This document shows, in pieces, positions 18,600 through 26,460 of a stretch of DNA of 64,000 bases. A program made the position numbers and the translations under genes. The DNA is from Phycisphaeraceae bacterium. Its GTDB lineage: Bacteria; Planctomycetota; Phycisphaerae; Phycisphaerales; UBA1924. The DNA lies in the NCBI GenBank assembly GCA_019636565.1, contig JAHBXG010000008.1:62001-126000 (forward strand), written 5' to 3'. The notes beneath the pieces were generated by a model. The model made no database searches. It worked only from the letters and a program-made list of their open reading frames with translations, and was not told where the DNA came from. The first letter of the stretch is position 1; the number at the start of each line of letters is the position of its first letter.

Positions 18600-19016
18600 A
18601 TGCTTTCACGCACCGTGCCAATCACGATTGAATCGTTTGAAGCATGCACGATCCCGCGCGAGGAGTATGACCACCGCGCGCACCTCACTGTGGCTTACTC
18701 GTATTTACGCGCGCACTCACTGAAGGAAGCCACGGCCAAAATGCGCGTGGGGATTCATCGCTTCAACGCCGCCAAGGGGATCGAGAACACTCCCACCGGC
18801 GGCTATCACGAGACCTTGACGGTTGCGTGGATGCGGGTACTGCACTCGGCGATGGCTTCGTACGGACCCGAAACCGGGCCGGACGAATTCCTCGCGCAGC
18901 ATCCGCACTTGCTTTGCCGCACGCTGCTGCGGGTGTTCTACTCACGGGACCGCATCATGTCGGCCGAGGCGCGGGCCGGCTGGGTCGAGCCCGACCTGGC
19001 CCCCCTGCCGGAATAA
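18600..19016 (+). CDS. Conserved hypothetical protein
   Basis: A 138-residue helical cytoplasmic protein with no named domain that I recognise. Distinctive segments are EYDHRAHLTVAYSYLRAHS, RFNAAKGIENTPTGGYHETLT and LLRVFYSRDRIMSAEARAGW. The conserved-looking His, Tyr and Asp residues in these motifs resemble a widespread family of small hypothetical proteins, possibly enzymatic. It follows the RNHCP gene by 16 nt and is probably co-transcribed with it. The ATG at 18600 is chosen because upstream residues in the same frame lie inside the RNHCP gene. Confidence 0.7.
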   Translation: MLSRTVPITIESFEACTIPREEYDHRAHLTVAYSYLRAHSLKEATAKMRVGIHRFNAAKGIENTPTGGYHETLTVAWMRVLHSAMASYGPETGPDEFLAQHPHLLCRTLLRVFYSRDRIMSAEARAGWVEPDLAPLPE

Positions 19017-19226
19017 GACTTCACTCATGCGCCAGGTGCATTCCGCCCTGGAATTCTGGAAAAACTGCCTTCCCCATGCAATGCCGGCGGTTCGGGATGC
19101 GATCGGCTGATAGTGAATCAGCGCGAACCATCCAAGACCCTTCCGGCATCGAAGGCCTAGTAGACAGAGCGGCGTGAGGCGTGCAAAGGTCGGTGACCGC
19201 GGCACGATTCGCGGCGGGAGAGCATC

Positions 19227-20402
19227 ATGAGTTTCCTTTGGAAGATTGCTTTGTTTCTGACTTCGGCCACAATCGCCGCGGGGATTTTTTACGCCGCGAA
19301 AGCTGGCGGACCCGGTCCGGCGTTCGGCTACGGCAATACGGCGCTGCCCGACAAGGGCAGCGAAACCCAGGACGACAAAGGGACTCTGAAGAGCATGATC
19401 AGCAACGCGAACGCAAAAAAGCAGGACGGGCCTCGATACTCCAAGAGCGGTTACGACGTCACTCCGTTGAGCGAGGCCAAGATCAACGAACTGGCCCAGA
19501 AACTCACGCCGGCGGAACGCGACGTGGTGCTCGCCAAGGGCACCGAGCGGGCATTCTGCGGCACACTGGTAGACAACCACAAGGAAGGCGTTTACATCTG
19601 CCACCTGTGCGGACTGCCGCTGTTTGCGAGCGACAACAAGTTCGATTCTGGCACCGGCTGGCCCAGTTTCTTCAAGCCGGTGGACAAGGACCATGTCGCG
19701 TACCACAAGGACAATGCCTACGGCATGGAGCGCACCGAGATCCTGTGCGAGCGCTGCGGGGCCCACCTTGGGCATGTTTTCGATGACGGCCCGGATCCAA
19801 CCGGCCTTCGCTACTGCGTCAACAGCGTTTCGCTCGAATTTGTCGAGAAAAAGGACGGCAAACTTGATCTGCCCCCTGCGAGCCAGCCATTGAAGACAGA
19901 GACCGCGTACTTCGCCGGGGGCTGCTTCTGGGGAACCGAAGATCTCTTTCAGCAGGTCCCCGGTGTGATCGACGCCGTGAGCGGCTACATGGGCGGCAAC
20001 GTGAAAAACCCGACGTACAAGGATGTCTGCTACACCGAAACCGAACACGCGGAGACCGTCCGGATCGTCTTCGATCCAGCCAAGGTGACATACAAGGACC
20101 TTCTGGCGAAGTTCTTCAAGTTCCACGACCCGACGCAACTGGACCAGCAAGGTCCTGATCACGGACGGCAGTACCGCAGCGCGATCTTCGCTTCCGACGA
20201 GAAACAACTTGCGGAAGCCAAGTCTTTCATCGCGGAACAGAGCGCCAAAGCGAAATACCAGACTCGAAAAATCGTGACGACGGTCGAACTGGCGCGAAAG
20301 GCCGGAGAACCCGGAGGATTCTGGGAGGCCGAGGAATACCACCAGGATTACCACATGAAGCACGGTGGACATTGCGCCCTGCCCGCACCCGACGATGAAT
20401 GA
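19227..20402 (+). CDS. Fused methionine sulfoxide reductase MsrB-MsrA, membrane-anchored
   Basis: A 391-residue protein that repairs both diastereomers of methionine sulfoxide. An N-terminal hydrophobic segment (6-25) anchors or exports it, so the domains probably act in the periplasm. The MsrB domain comes first (about 75-210): zinc cysteines C125, C128, C174, C177, catalytic Cys197 in GLRYCVNSVSLEF, and Cys111 as a possible resolving residue. The MsrA domain follows (about 225-385), with catalytic Cys233 in GGCFWG and the ending GFWEAEEYHQDY. Most fusions place MsrA first, so the B-A order is of interest. GGGAG precedes the ATG. It is followed by two PAS-LuxR genes on the same strand. Confidence 0.95.
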   Translation: MSFLWKIALFLTSATIAAGIFYAAKAGGPGPAFGYGNTALPDKGSETQDDKGTLKSMISNANAKKQDGPRYSKSGYDVTPLSEAKINELAQKLTPAERDVVLAKGTERAFCGTLVDNHKEGVYICHLCGLPLFASDNKFDSGTGWPSFFKPVDKDHVAYHKDNAYGMERTEILCERCGAHLGHVFDDGPDPTGLRYCVNSVSLEFVEKKDGKLDLPPASQPLKTETAYFAGGCFWGTEDLFQQVPGVIDAVSGYMGGNVKNPTYKDVCYTETEHAETVRIVFDPAKVTYKDLLAKFFKFHDPTQLDQQGPDHGRQYRSAIFASDEKQLAEAKSFIAEQSAKAKYQTRKIVTTVELARKAGEPGGFWEAEEYHQDYHMKHGGHCALPAPDDE

Positions 20403-20439
20403 TGAAGGCAGTCTTATTTGTGTTTTATTTCCGTTTGGG

Positions 20440-20475
20440 TTGGCGTCGGTCAGTAAGATTTCATAGAATGTGGCT
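20440..20475 (+). promoter_or_regulatory. Promoter of the first PAS-LuxR gene, leaderless start
   Basis: TTGGCG (20440-20445), 18-nt spacer, TAGAAT (20464-20469), then 6 nt to the ATG at 20476. No Shine-Dalgarno sequence precedes that ATG. Confidence 0.55.
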
Positions 20476-21192
20476 ATGACCACCGGCCCAAAAAAGGACG
20501 CCGTTGGGACAGGGGGCACGCTCGGCAACACCCAACTTCAGGCTTTGGGTGCCGCACTCGGATCAGACCCCATGAGCGGGGTTGCGATCTTCGGCGCGGG
20601 CGGCGCTGTGGTCTGGGCAAATCCGCAACTCTCGAAGATGTTCCGAGGTCCAGACGCGAGCCCGGAACAATCAATCGGCCGCCGGTTGAATCAGGTCTAT
20701 CCGGAGTCCTTCGCCAATGAGGTGGTTTCGCTGATTGATCAGTGTGCCGCCACCGGCAAACCCGCCCTGATGCGCACCATTTGGCGCGGCGAGCAGATCT
20801 ACACCTGGGTGCAGCCCATCAAGTCCGATCCCGCGGATACCGGAGATGCCGCCGGTTCATCGCAAGTACTCACCATCAGCCGAAAGGTCCGGGGTGATGA
20901 GCATCCGAAAGACCTGTTCTCCGCAGTAGAATTCGAAAAGCTCGACACCAAGACGATCGACTTGGGACCGCTGGATGTGTTAAGCACGCGCGAACTCGAG
21001 GTGCTCGCCCTGCTCGGCCAAGGGCTTTCCGCCGCGGATATCGCCGCAGTGCTCCACCGTTCGGTGAAAACCATCAATACCCATCGCGAAAGCATCGGGA
21101 AAAAGCTGAAAATGGACGACCGGGTGAAATTGGCCGCCGTCGCCCAACGGGCCGGCCTGCGGATCACGGACGCCGCTCGGGAAAGAACCTGA
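20476..21192 (+). CDS. PAS-like/LuxR-type transcriptional regulator, copy 1
   Basis: A 238-residue regulator. The N-terminal half (about 25-145) reads as a PAS-like sensor: MSGVAIFGAGGAVVWANPQLSKMF, the QIYTWVQPI strand and LTISRKV. The C-terminal 65 residues are a GerE/LuxR helix-turn-helix: TRELEVLALLGQGLSAADIA, then LHRSVKTINTHRE. No response-regulator receiver domain is present, so it probably senses a ligand or redox state directly. A GTG at 20470 is an alternative start, but the -10 spacing favours the ATG at 20476. It is paralogous to the next gene. Confidence 0.85.
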   Translation: MTTGPKKDAVGTGGTLGNTQLQALGAALGSDPMSGVAIFGAGGAVVWANPQLSKMFRGPDASPEQSIGRRLNQVYPESFANEVVSLIDQCAATGKPALMRTIWRGEQIYTWVQPIKSDPADTGDAAGSSQVLTISRKVRGDEHPKDLFSAVEFEKLDTKTIDLGPLDVLSTRELEVLALLGQGLSAADIAAVLHRSVKTINTHRESIGKKLKMDDRVKLAAVAQRAGLRITDAARERT

Positions 21193-21197
21193 GACGG

Positions 21198-21213
21198 TGG
21201 TATGCTTTGAACG
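21198..21213 (+). promoter_or_regulatory. Extended -10 element placed for a leaderless start
   Basis: TGG-TATGCT (21198-21206) followed by 7 nt and the ATG at 21214. There is no Shine-Dalgarno sequence. It gives the second PAS-LuxR gene a promoter of its own despite the 21-nt gap after copy 1. Confidence 0.55.
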
Positions 21214-21960
21214 ATGAGCCACCTCCACCACCCATCGGAACCGGAAAGCGCCCCGTCTCTCCCAAGCGGAATGGACTCGGGCGAACTCCGGGGTGTTTTC
21301 GCGGCAATCGGCGCCGACCCGATGATCGGGGTCGCGATTCTGGGAGAGGACGGTCACATTTTTTGGGTCAATCCCCAGATGGCTCAATTGTTCTTCGGCG
21401 ACAAGAAAACGGCCCACGAAGCGATGGGAAAGAACCTCGCATCGATGTACCCCGGCCCATGGGTGGACGAGCGCCTCAAGCTCCTGAAGCACGCAGCAGC
21501 AACCAACAAGCCGATCCAATTGCGTTCGATCTGGGAGGGTCGCCAGCAGTACTCCTGGATTCACCCGCTCGAAGCCGAATCCGAAGAAGAAATGGCTCCC
21601 GACGAGAATCACGGCGGGCCCATGCCACGCCGATTCCTGGTCATCACCAAGCGTGTGAGTGGCGAGGGCAAGACTGAAGAGCTCAAGCAAGCCGACGGCT
21701 TTGACAAAGTCGACAGCGAATTGATCGATCTCGGCCCTCTCGACGTTCTCACCAGCCGCGAATTGGAAGTACTGGCGCTATTGGGCCAAGGGCTCGCGGC
21801 AGCAGAGATCGCCAAGGTGCTGCACCGTTCGGTCAAAACCATCAACACCCACCGCGAAAACATCGGCAAGAAACTGAAGATCGACGACCGCGTGAAACTG
21901 GCAAACGTCGCTCAGCGGGCCGGACTCCGGTTTGCGGATGCGGAAAAAGAGCGGGTGTGA
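21214..21960 (+). CDS. PAS-like/LuxR-type transcriptional regulator, copy 2
   Basis: A 248-residue tandem paralogue of the previous gene. The sensor half keeps the pattern (MIGVAILGEDGHIFWVNPQMAQLF; RQQYSWIHPLE; FLVITKRV), and the junction sequence DLGPLDVL is identical. The helix-turn-helix differs at only a few positions (LHRSVKTINTHRE is identical), so both regulators probably recognise the same or very similar sites while sensing different signals. Tandem duplication followed by sensor divergence is the simplest history. A cluster of TGTGGA words lies just after the stop. Confidence 0.85.
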   Translation: MSHLHHPSEPESAPSLPSGMDSGELRGVFAAIGADPMIGVAILGEDGHIFWVNPQMAQLFFGDKKTAHEAMGKNLASMYPGPWVDERLKLLKHAAATNKPIQLRSIWEGRQQYSWIHPLEAESEEEMAPDENHGGPMPRRFLVITKRVSGEGKTEELKQADGFDKVDSELIDLGPLDVLTSRELEVLALLGQGLAAAEIAKVLHRSVKTINTHRENIGKKLKIDDRVKLANVAQRAGLRFADAEKERV

Positions 21961-22032
21961 ATCCACAGACTTGTGGAATGTGGACCGAGAATCCACAAGG
22001 TTATGGAAATGGGCCGGCCCCTGTTGTGGAAA
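21960..22032. repeat. Cluster of five TCCACA/TGTGGA words
   Basis: TCCACA occurs at 21962 and 21992 and TGTGGA at 21972, 21979 and 22026, forming overlapping small hairpins just after the second PAS-LuxR gene and before the next start. The last one reads TTTTCCACA on the minus strand, close to a DnaA box. A similar palindrome is at 63882. Confidence 0.4.
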
Positions 22033-22117
22033 ACGGCGGTTGTCAGTAATCTTCCATTGATGCACACAACGCGCGGCCGGGGCCGCGCGGCGGAGTGCAG
22101 ACAATGGAGGTTCTGTC

Positions 22118-22543
22118 ATGCTGGGGCGTTACGGATCGATCGGGGGCTTGGTCATTCTGTTGATTGCGATGTTCGCTGGGATCGGGAATGTCTATCTACG
22201 AAAGAGCCGTGTCAGCGAGGAATATCGCAAGGAAGCGCACGCACTTGTCGAGAAGTGCGATTGCTACAAGGCAAACAAGGACTATTGCGATTGGCTGGTC
22301 GACGCGACGCACGATGAAGTTTTCGATCACAGTTACAAGGTGAGTTACCGCCCCGGAGGTCGCTTCCGCTCGACGCGCGACGACAGCACGTTCGACGAAA
22401 GCGCCTACGCGGAAGAGCTGTTCGCGGGAATGATCGCCCGAGCGAAGGACGACAAGGCGGACACGGTGGTGAAGTCTCTGGAAAAACTTCTCAAAGAATT
22501 GAGCGGGGAAGACGAAGAGCCGGCAACCCCGGGCAAGAAATAG
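22118..22543 (+). CDS. Hypothetical single-pass membrane protein
   Basis: A 141-residue protein with one N-terminal membrane segment (about 7-26) and a charged domain outside or inside the membrane. Three cysteines cluster in EKCDCYKANKDYCDWL, which could bind metal or form disulfides. The C-terminal third is a Lys/Glu-rich helix ending in EDEEPATPGKK. GGAGG stands 7 nt before the ATG. No family is recognised. It converges with the alpha-amylase gene. Confidence 0.7.
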   Translation: MLGRYGSIGGLVILLIAMFAGIGNVYLRKSRVSEEYRKEAHALVEKCDCYKANKDYCDWLVDATHDEVFDHSYKVSYRPGGRFRSTRDDSTFDESAYAEELFAGMIARAKDDKADTVVKSLEKLLKELSGEDEEPATPGKK

Positions 22544-22631
22544 TGGCGTCGATCGAAAAGGCCGGGTTCATTGCCGCGCGCTGCAATCCCCGCTCAATCT
22601 TCACGCCCATCGGCGAGCAAACTTCAGCAAT

Positions 22632-24344
22632 TCACTTTGCTCCGGAAACATCGAGCACATACACGCTGCGCGGCGCGAGTTGATTCACTGGAACGTAGTC
22701 CGCCATCCCACCTTTTCCGACAACGCGAGGCGCGGCAGGATTGATCGCGGCTCCGGTCTGGAGCAGTTCGCGGGGCGGGGCGACTTTTGCGAACGAGCCC
22801 GATCCGGCCCGGATGCGACACCCCTGCACGGACTTGTCCGACAGGTTCGCGACAACGATCAGCGTCTGATCGCCCTCGGTGCGAGCAAAGGCATACACCG
22901 ACTTATCGCTCGCTTCGAGCGGCGTGTAGTCGCCCTTTGCCAGCGCGGGGTTGGCCTGGCGCAGGCGCACGAGTTTCCGATAGAGACTCAAGAGTGAATT
23001 GGGGTCGGAAGACTCCGCCTGCACGTTCTTTGTCGCCGTGTCCTTGTTCGCCGCACGCCAGGCACGGCCGGCAGTAAATCCGCCGCTCGCATCGCCCGTC
23101 CACTGCATCGGCGTGCGCAGGTTCTCGTCGGGCTTATCGCCGACGACGCCCAGCTCCTCACCGTAATACATGAACGGAATGCCCGGCTGCGTAAACAGCA
23201 AACTCGCGGCCAGCTTGGCCTTGCTGAAATCATCTCCGAAACGTGTCATCGAACGAGTCTGATCGTGGTTGCTCAGAAACGTACAGAACTGATTGCGCGG
23301 GTAGGCGGCCCACGCGTTCACGGTCGCGTCTCGCAGTCGCTTGGCGTCGGCGTTGTTCACCGCGTCGATCGTCGCGAACGACATGTCAAACTCGAAGCAG
23401 GTATCGAGTTGATCGGGGACGTAACTCGCGATCGTCGCGGTATCGGTCCAGACTTCGCCCACCGTGAACGCGTTGGGATCGACCGACTTGTAGAACTTGT
23501 GCCAATTGCGAAGCCACTCGTGCGTTTCTTTCGTGTTTTCCTGCTGCTGGCCGTCTTCGATCAGGTGGCGAATCGCATCGAGGCGGTATCCGTCCACGCC
23601 GTAATCCTTCAGCCAAAACTCGGTGACCTTGTCCATTTCCTTGGTCACTTCCGGATTGCGGTAATTCAGGTCCGGCATGTGGCTTGAGAAGATGCCGTAA
23701 TAAAACGGGCCTCCGCCCCCGGTGCTCCGCCTGCCACCCGCGTCGGTCGCATTGAACCAGACCTCCTGATTCCACGGGCCTTTCCACGTCGGCTTGTCCT
23801 TCGACCAGATGAACCAGTCGTGGTGCGGATCCTTCGGGTCCGCGGCATTCTTGAACCACGGGTGCTGGCTCGAGGTGTGATTGAGCACGAGATCGAGAAT
23901 GACGCGGATGCCGCGCTTCTTGCATTCGGCCATGAAGCGCTTGAAGTCTTCGTTGGTGCCGTGCTCGCTCTCGATCTTGTAGTAGTCGCTCGTCTCGTAA
24001 CCGTGATAGGTCGGGCCTTCGAACACCGGCATGAGCCAGATGGCCGTCGCACCAAGATCGGTCGTGGTGTTCGGATCCCCGTCGTTGATGTAATCGAGCT
24101 TTTCGATGAGCCCTGCAAAGTCGCCGATGCCGTCGTTGGCGAGCGGCCCGGTTCCAGAGTCCTTGAACGAGCGCACGAACACCTGATAGAAGATCGCGTC
24201 GTTCCACCAGTTGTCCATCCGCTGATCGGAGCGGTTCGCAAGTCCGGGCCTCTTGGAAGCAGTTGCCGGATTGGTCGTCGCCTGGCCGAACACCGGACAT
24301 GCCACTGAAATGCCCGCAAGAACAGCAAGAATTCCGATTCGCAT
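22632..24344 (-). CDS. Secreted alpha-amylase family (GH13) enzyme
   Basis: A 570-residue glycoside hydrolase with a signal peptide (1-21, ending VFGQA). The GH13 motifs are present: DLVLNH (151-156), nucleophile Asp256 in GYRLDAIRH, acid/base Glu297 in VGEVWTD and Asp361 in SNHD. The domain-B region with HDWFIWSKDKPTWKGPWN and the beta-sheet C-terminal domain resemble oligo-alpha-glucosidases and trehalose-synthase-like members as much as true endo-amylases, so substrate is uncertain. I chose the ATG at 24344 because the signal peptide starts there and a TACGCT -10 element sits 6 nt upstream; the frame is open to 24854. It reads divergently from the copper cluster. Confidence 0.93.
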   Translation of the reverse strand: MRIGILAVLAGISVACPVFGQATTNPATASKRPGLANRSDQRMDNWWNDAIFYQVFVRSFKDSGTGPLANDGIGDFAGLIEKLDYINDGDPNTTTDLGATAIWLMPVFEGPTYHGYETSDYYKIESEHGTNEDFKRFMAECKKRGIRVILDLVLNHTSSQHPWFKNAADPKDPHHDWFIWSKDKPTWKGPWNQEVWFNATDAGGRRSTGGGGPFYYGIFSSHMPDLNYRNPEVTKEMDKVTEFWLKDYGVDGYRLDAIRHLIEDGQQQENTKETHEWLRNWHKFYKSVDPNAFTVGEVWTDTATIASYVPDQLDTCFEFDMSFATIDAVNNADAKRLRDATVNAWAAYPRNQFCTFLSNHDQTRSMTRFGDDFSKAKLAASLLFTQPGIPFMYYGEELGVVGDKPDENLRTPMQWTGDASGGFTAGRAWRAANKDTATKNVQAESSDPNSLLSLYRKLVRLRQANPALAKGDYTPLEASDKSVYAFARTEGDQTLIVVANLSDKSVQGCRIRAGSGSFAKVAPPRELLQTGAAINPAAPRVVGKGGMADYVPVNQLAPRSVYVLDVSGAK

Positions 24345-24356
24345 AATGGAAGCGTA
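24345..24356 (-). promoter_or_regulatory. -10 element placed for a leaderless start
   Basis: On the minus strand TACGCT (24356-24351) is followed by 6 nt and the ATG of the alpha-amylase. There is no Shine-Dalgarno sequence. Confidence 0.45.
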
Positions 24357-24473
24357 GAAGAGTGAAAGCGAGAGCACCTGACGTTTCGAATTGAAGGGCT
24401 TTGTATTGGAAATCCGCATGAACCCGGGTGGCCAAGGCGCGGTAGTATTTACGCGGCGACCGTCCGCCAATTC

Positions 24474-24899
24474 ATGCTTGCCCGTTCCGCCATCTTCCGG
24501 CTCCTGCTCGCGCTGGTTCTCGCACTGGGAGGCCCCGCGTGCCTGTGTGCCGCCGGATCTGCAAAGCCGGTTTCCGGCTCGATGGCGTCTTGCGACGAAT
24601 GCTGCGATTGCTGCAAAGCAGATAATTCCGGCGGCTGCGATAGCGCCACGCCAGGCGAACGCCCGGCGGATGGCAAGCCCCACCACGATTGCTCGAGTGT
24701 GAATTTGCACGCCATGGCGGGGCCACCCGACGTGTCGATCGCAAAGACAGCGGTCGGCGCCATCCCGGTCGTGTGGGGATGGGGTTTCCTGAGTGCGGAG
24801 CAATCGAGCGACACGGCTCGCATCACAATTCATGCTCGCCGCACGATCGCGCAACCAACGACCTCGTTACTGCGCCAGCATTGCGCGCTGACTGTCTAG
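24474..24899 (+). CDS. Small secreted Cys-rich protein at the head of the copper cluster
   Basis: A 141-residue protein with a signal peptide ending near CLCAAG. The mature N-terminus holds a dense cysteine block, CDECCDCCKADNSGGC, followed by a His/Cys motif KPHHDCSS; the rest is less structured. Such spacing suits Cu(I) or other soft-metal binding in the periplasm. Placement directly before three other metal-binding proteins supports that, but the family is not recognised (a loose resemblance to DUF2946-type copper-region proteins is possible). There is no clear ribosome binding site. Confidence 0.65.
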   Translation: MLARSAIFRLLLALVLALGGPACLCAAGSAKPVSGSMASCDECCDCCKADNSGGCDSATPGERPADGKPHHDCSSVNLHAMAGPPDVSIAKTAVGAIPVVWGWGFLSAEQSSDTARITIHARRTIAQPTTSLLRQHCALTV

Positions 24900-25121
24900 C
24901 AAGTTGATCCCGATGCGCCTCTGGTGATGCGAGTGAATTCACACGCACCCGCCCGGTTGATCGCGCTCGTGAGCCGCTTACGCGAATCGCGCGTTTCCAT
25001 TTCAAACAAGATGCGGTCCGCTCCGGCCCACCACTTGGGAGGCGGGACCGAACCACCAAAGCATTTCCGGCACTTCGCCGGGTTTTCCGTTCATCTCTCA
25101 CAACGTTTCAGGAGCATTTCA

Positions 25122-25898
25122 ATGACAACTTTTTCAGTCCTTCGCCCCGCGTTTGCTTCCGCGCTCATGCTGAGCATCAGTGCGGCGTACGCGCAGCACG
25201 ACCACCACTCTCCCAAGCCAGCCAACGACTCCAGTCAACAAGCCGCGCCCGACTCTTCGAAACCGACGGATCGCACCGGCGATCCCTATCCCCTCGGCAC
25301 GTGCCCGATCTCCGGAAAAAAGCTCGGCGCAATGGGCGATGCCGACATCAAGATCTATGACGGACGCGAAGTTCGCTTCTGCTGCCCGATGTGCCCCCCA
25401 AAGTTTGAAAAGGACCTGCCCGCGAGCTTCGCCAAAATCGACGCCAAAATCGAAAAGGACCAGGGTCCGCTCTACCCGCTGACGACGTCCGTGGTCACCG
25501 GCAAAAACCTTCCCGTCAGCCCCTACGAATTTGTCTACGGCAACCGTCTGATCCGGCTCGGCTCTGAAACCGAAAAAGCCACGTTCCTTCAAGAACCCAA
25601 GAAGTACATTCAAGAACTCGACGCCGCGGCCATCAAGGCCCAACTCCCCACCTATCCCCTGACCAAGTGCCCGGTCAGCGACGAGGACACGGGCGGCGCG
25701 ATGGGCGAGGCGAAAAACATCGTGGTTGGCGGAAGGCTCGTCCAACTCTGCTGCAGCGACTGCAAGGCGGACGTGGAAAGAGACCCGGCCAAGTACATCA
25801 ACACGGTTGATCAAGCGCGGAAGTCAAAGACTGCCGCGCCCGGTGCGGACACGGACAAGAAAGCCGACAACGGCGAGCAGAAGCAAGGCGGCCACTAA
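25122..25898 (+). CDS. Periplasmic protein with three YHS/TRASH-like metal-binding repeats
   Basis: A 258-residue exported protein: signal peptide ending AYAQ, then HDHH. Three related units follow, each opening with YPL: unit 1 (CPISGKKLG ... FCCPMC), unit 2 (TSVVTGKNLP ... RLGSETEKATF) and unit 3 (CPVSDEDTGG ... LCCSDC). Units 1 and 3 keep the Cys-x-x-x-Gly plus Cys-Cys-x-x-Cys pattern of YHS/TRASH metal sites; unit 2 keeps the fold pattern but has lost all its cysteines. AGGAG precedes the ATG at 25122. Likely a copper-binding periplasmic protein; metal and partner are inferred from the neighbours. Confidence 0.8.
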   Translation: MTTFSVLRPAFASALMLSISAAYAQHDHHSPKPANDSSQQAAPDSSKPTDRTGDPYPLGTCPISGKKLGAMGDADIKIYDGREVRFCCPMCPPKFEKDLPASFAKIDAKIEKDQGPLYPLTTSVVTGKNLPVSPYEFVYGNRLIRLGSETEKATFLQEPKKYIQELDAAAIKAQLPTYPLTKCPVSDEDTGGAMGEAKNIVVGGRLVQLCCSDCKADVERDPAKYINTVDQARKSKTAAPGADTDKKADNGEQKQGGH

Positions 25899-26034
25899 GA
25901 AAAGCCCGCGTTCCCATTGTCCCGGTTCCTCTTTCAACCACCCTCCCCCGGCGGTCAAACGCCCGCGCGGGGGAATTCGAAGCGCACGTCAGACGCACCC
26001 GACTCGTTGAATGAGTCACGTTCTGGAGTCTTCC

Positions 26035-26460
26035 ATGAGGCATCAAATCCTGTTCGCAACGCTGCTGATGCTCGGCGGCTGCACAATGTCCTACACCGAT
26101 CCCCCGTTGTCTTTCGATAATCCTGCGAATCCTGCCGCGGCGGCGTCCCCGCCACCGGCTCGCTCGAGCACGCTCGATCTCGCCGCGGCGGACCTCGTAC
26201 CCCCGATGAACCCGACGAAGTCCATGGATCACTCCGATCACGGGATGGGAAACATGTCCATGCCGCAGGCCCCCGATTCCGGCACGAGTATTGAAACTCA
26301 AACATCTGCCGAGAATGACACTTCTTCAAATGGCGCGGCAGTCACGTACGCATGCCCCATGCATCCAGAAGTAACTTCCAACAAGCCCGATCAACGCTGT
26401 TCAAAGTGCGGCATGCAACTCCAGCCCGCGCCAACAGCACCGCAAGGAGAACCGAAATGA
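26035..26460 (+). CDS. Lipoprotein with heavy-metal-binding (HMBD) domain
   Basis: A 141-residue lipoprotein: signal MRHQILFATLLMLGGC with the lipid cysteine at 16. A low-complexity tether contains a His/Met stretch (MDHSDHGMGNMSM) typical of copper proteins. The C-terminus is a heavy-metal-binding domain: YACPMHPEVTSNKPDQRCSKCGMQL has the usual CPMHP and C-x-x-CGM. Such domains are found in CusB-type adaptors and on copper ATPases; here it is a free lipoprotein. GGAG precedes the ATG. Its stop overlaps the next start (ATGA). Confidence 0.85.
   Translation: MRHQILFATLLMLGGCTMSYTDPPLSFDNPANPAAAASPPPARSSTLDLAAADLVPPMNPTKSMDHSDHGMGNMSMPQAPDSGTSIETQTSAENDTSSNGAAVTYACPMHPEVTSNKPDQRCSKCGMQLQPAPTAPQGEPK

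Noticed and set aside
21960-22032. Possible replication origin (DnaA-box-like words)
   Set aside because: No dnaA, dnaN, gyrB or AT-rich unwinding region nearby; kept only as a repeat cluster.
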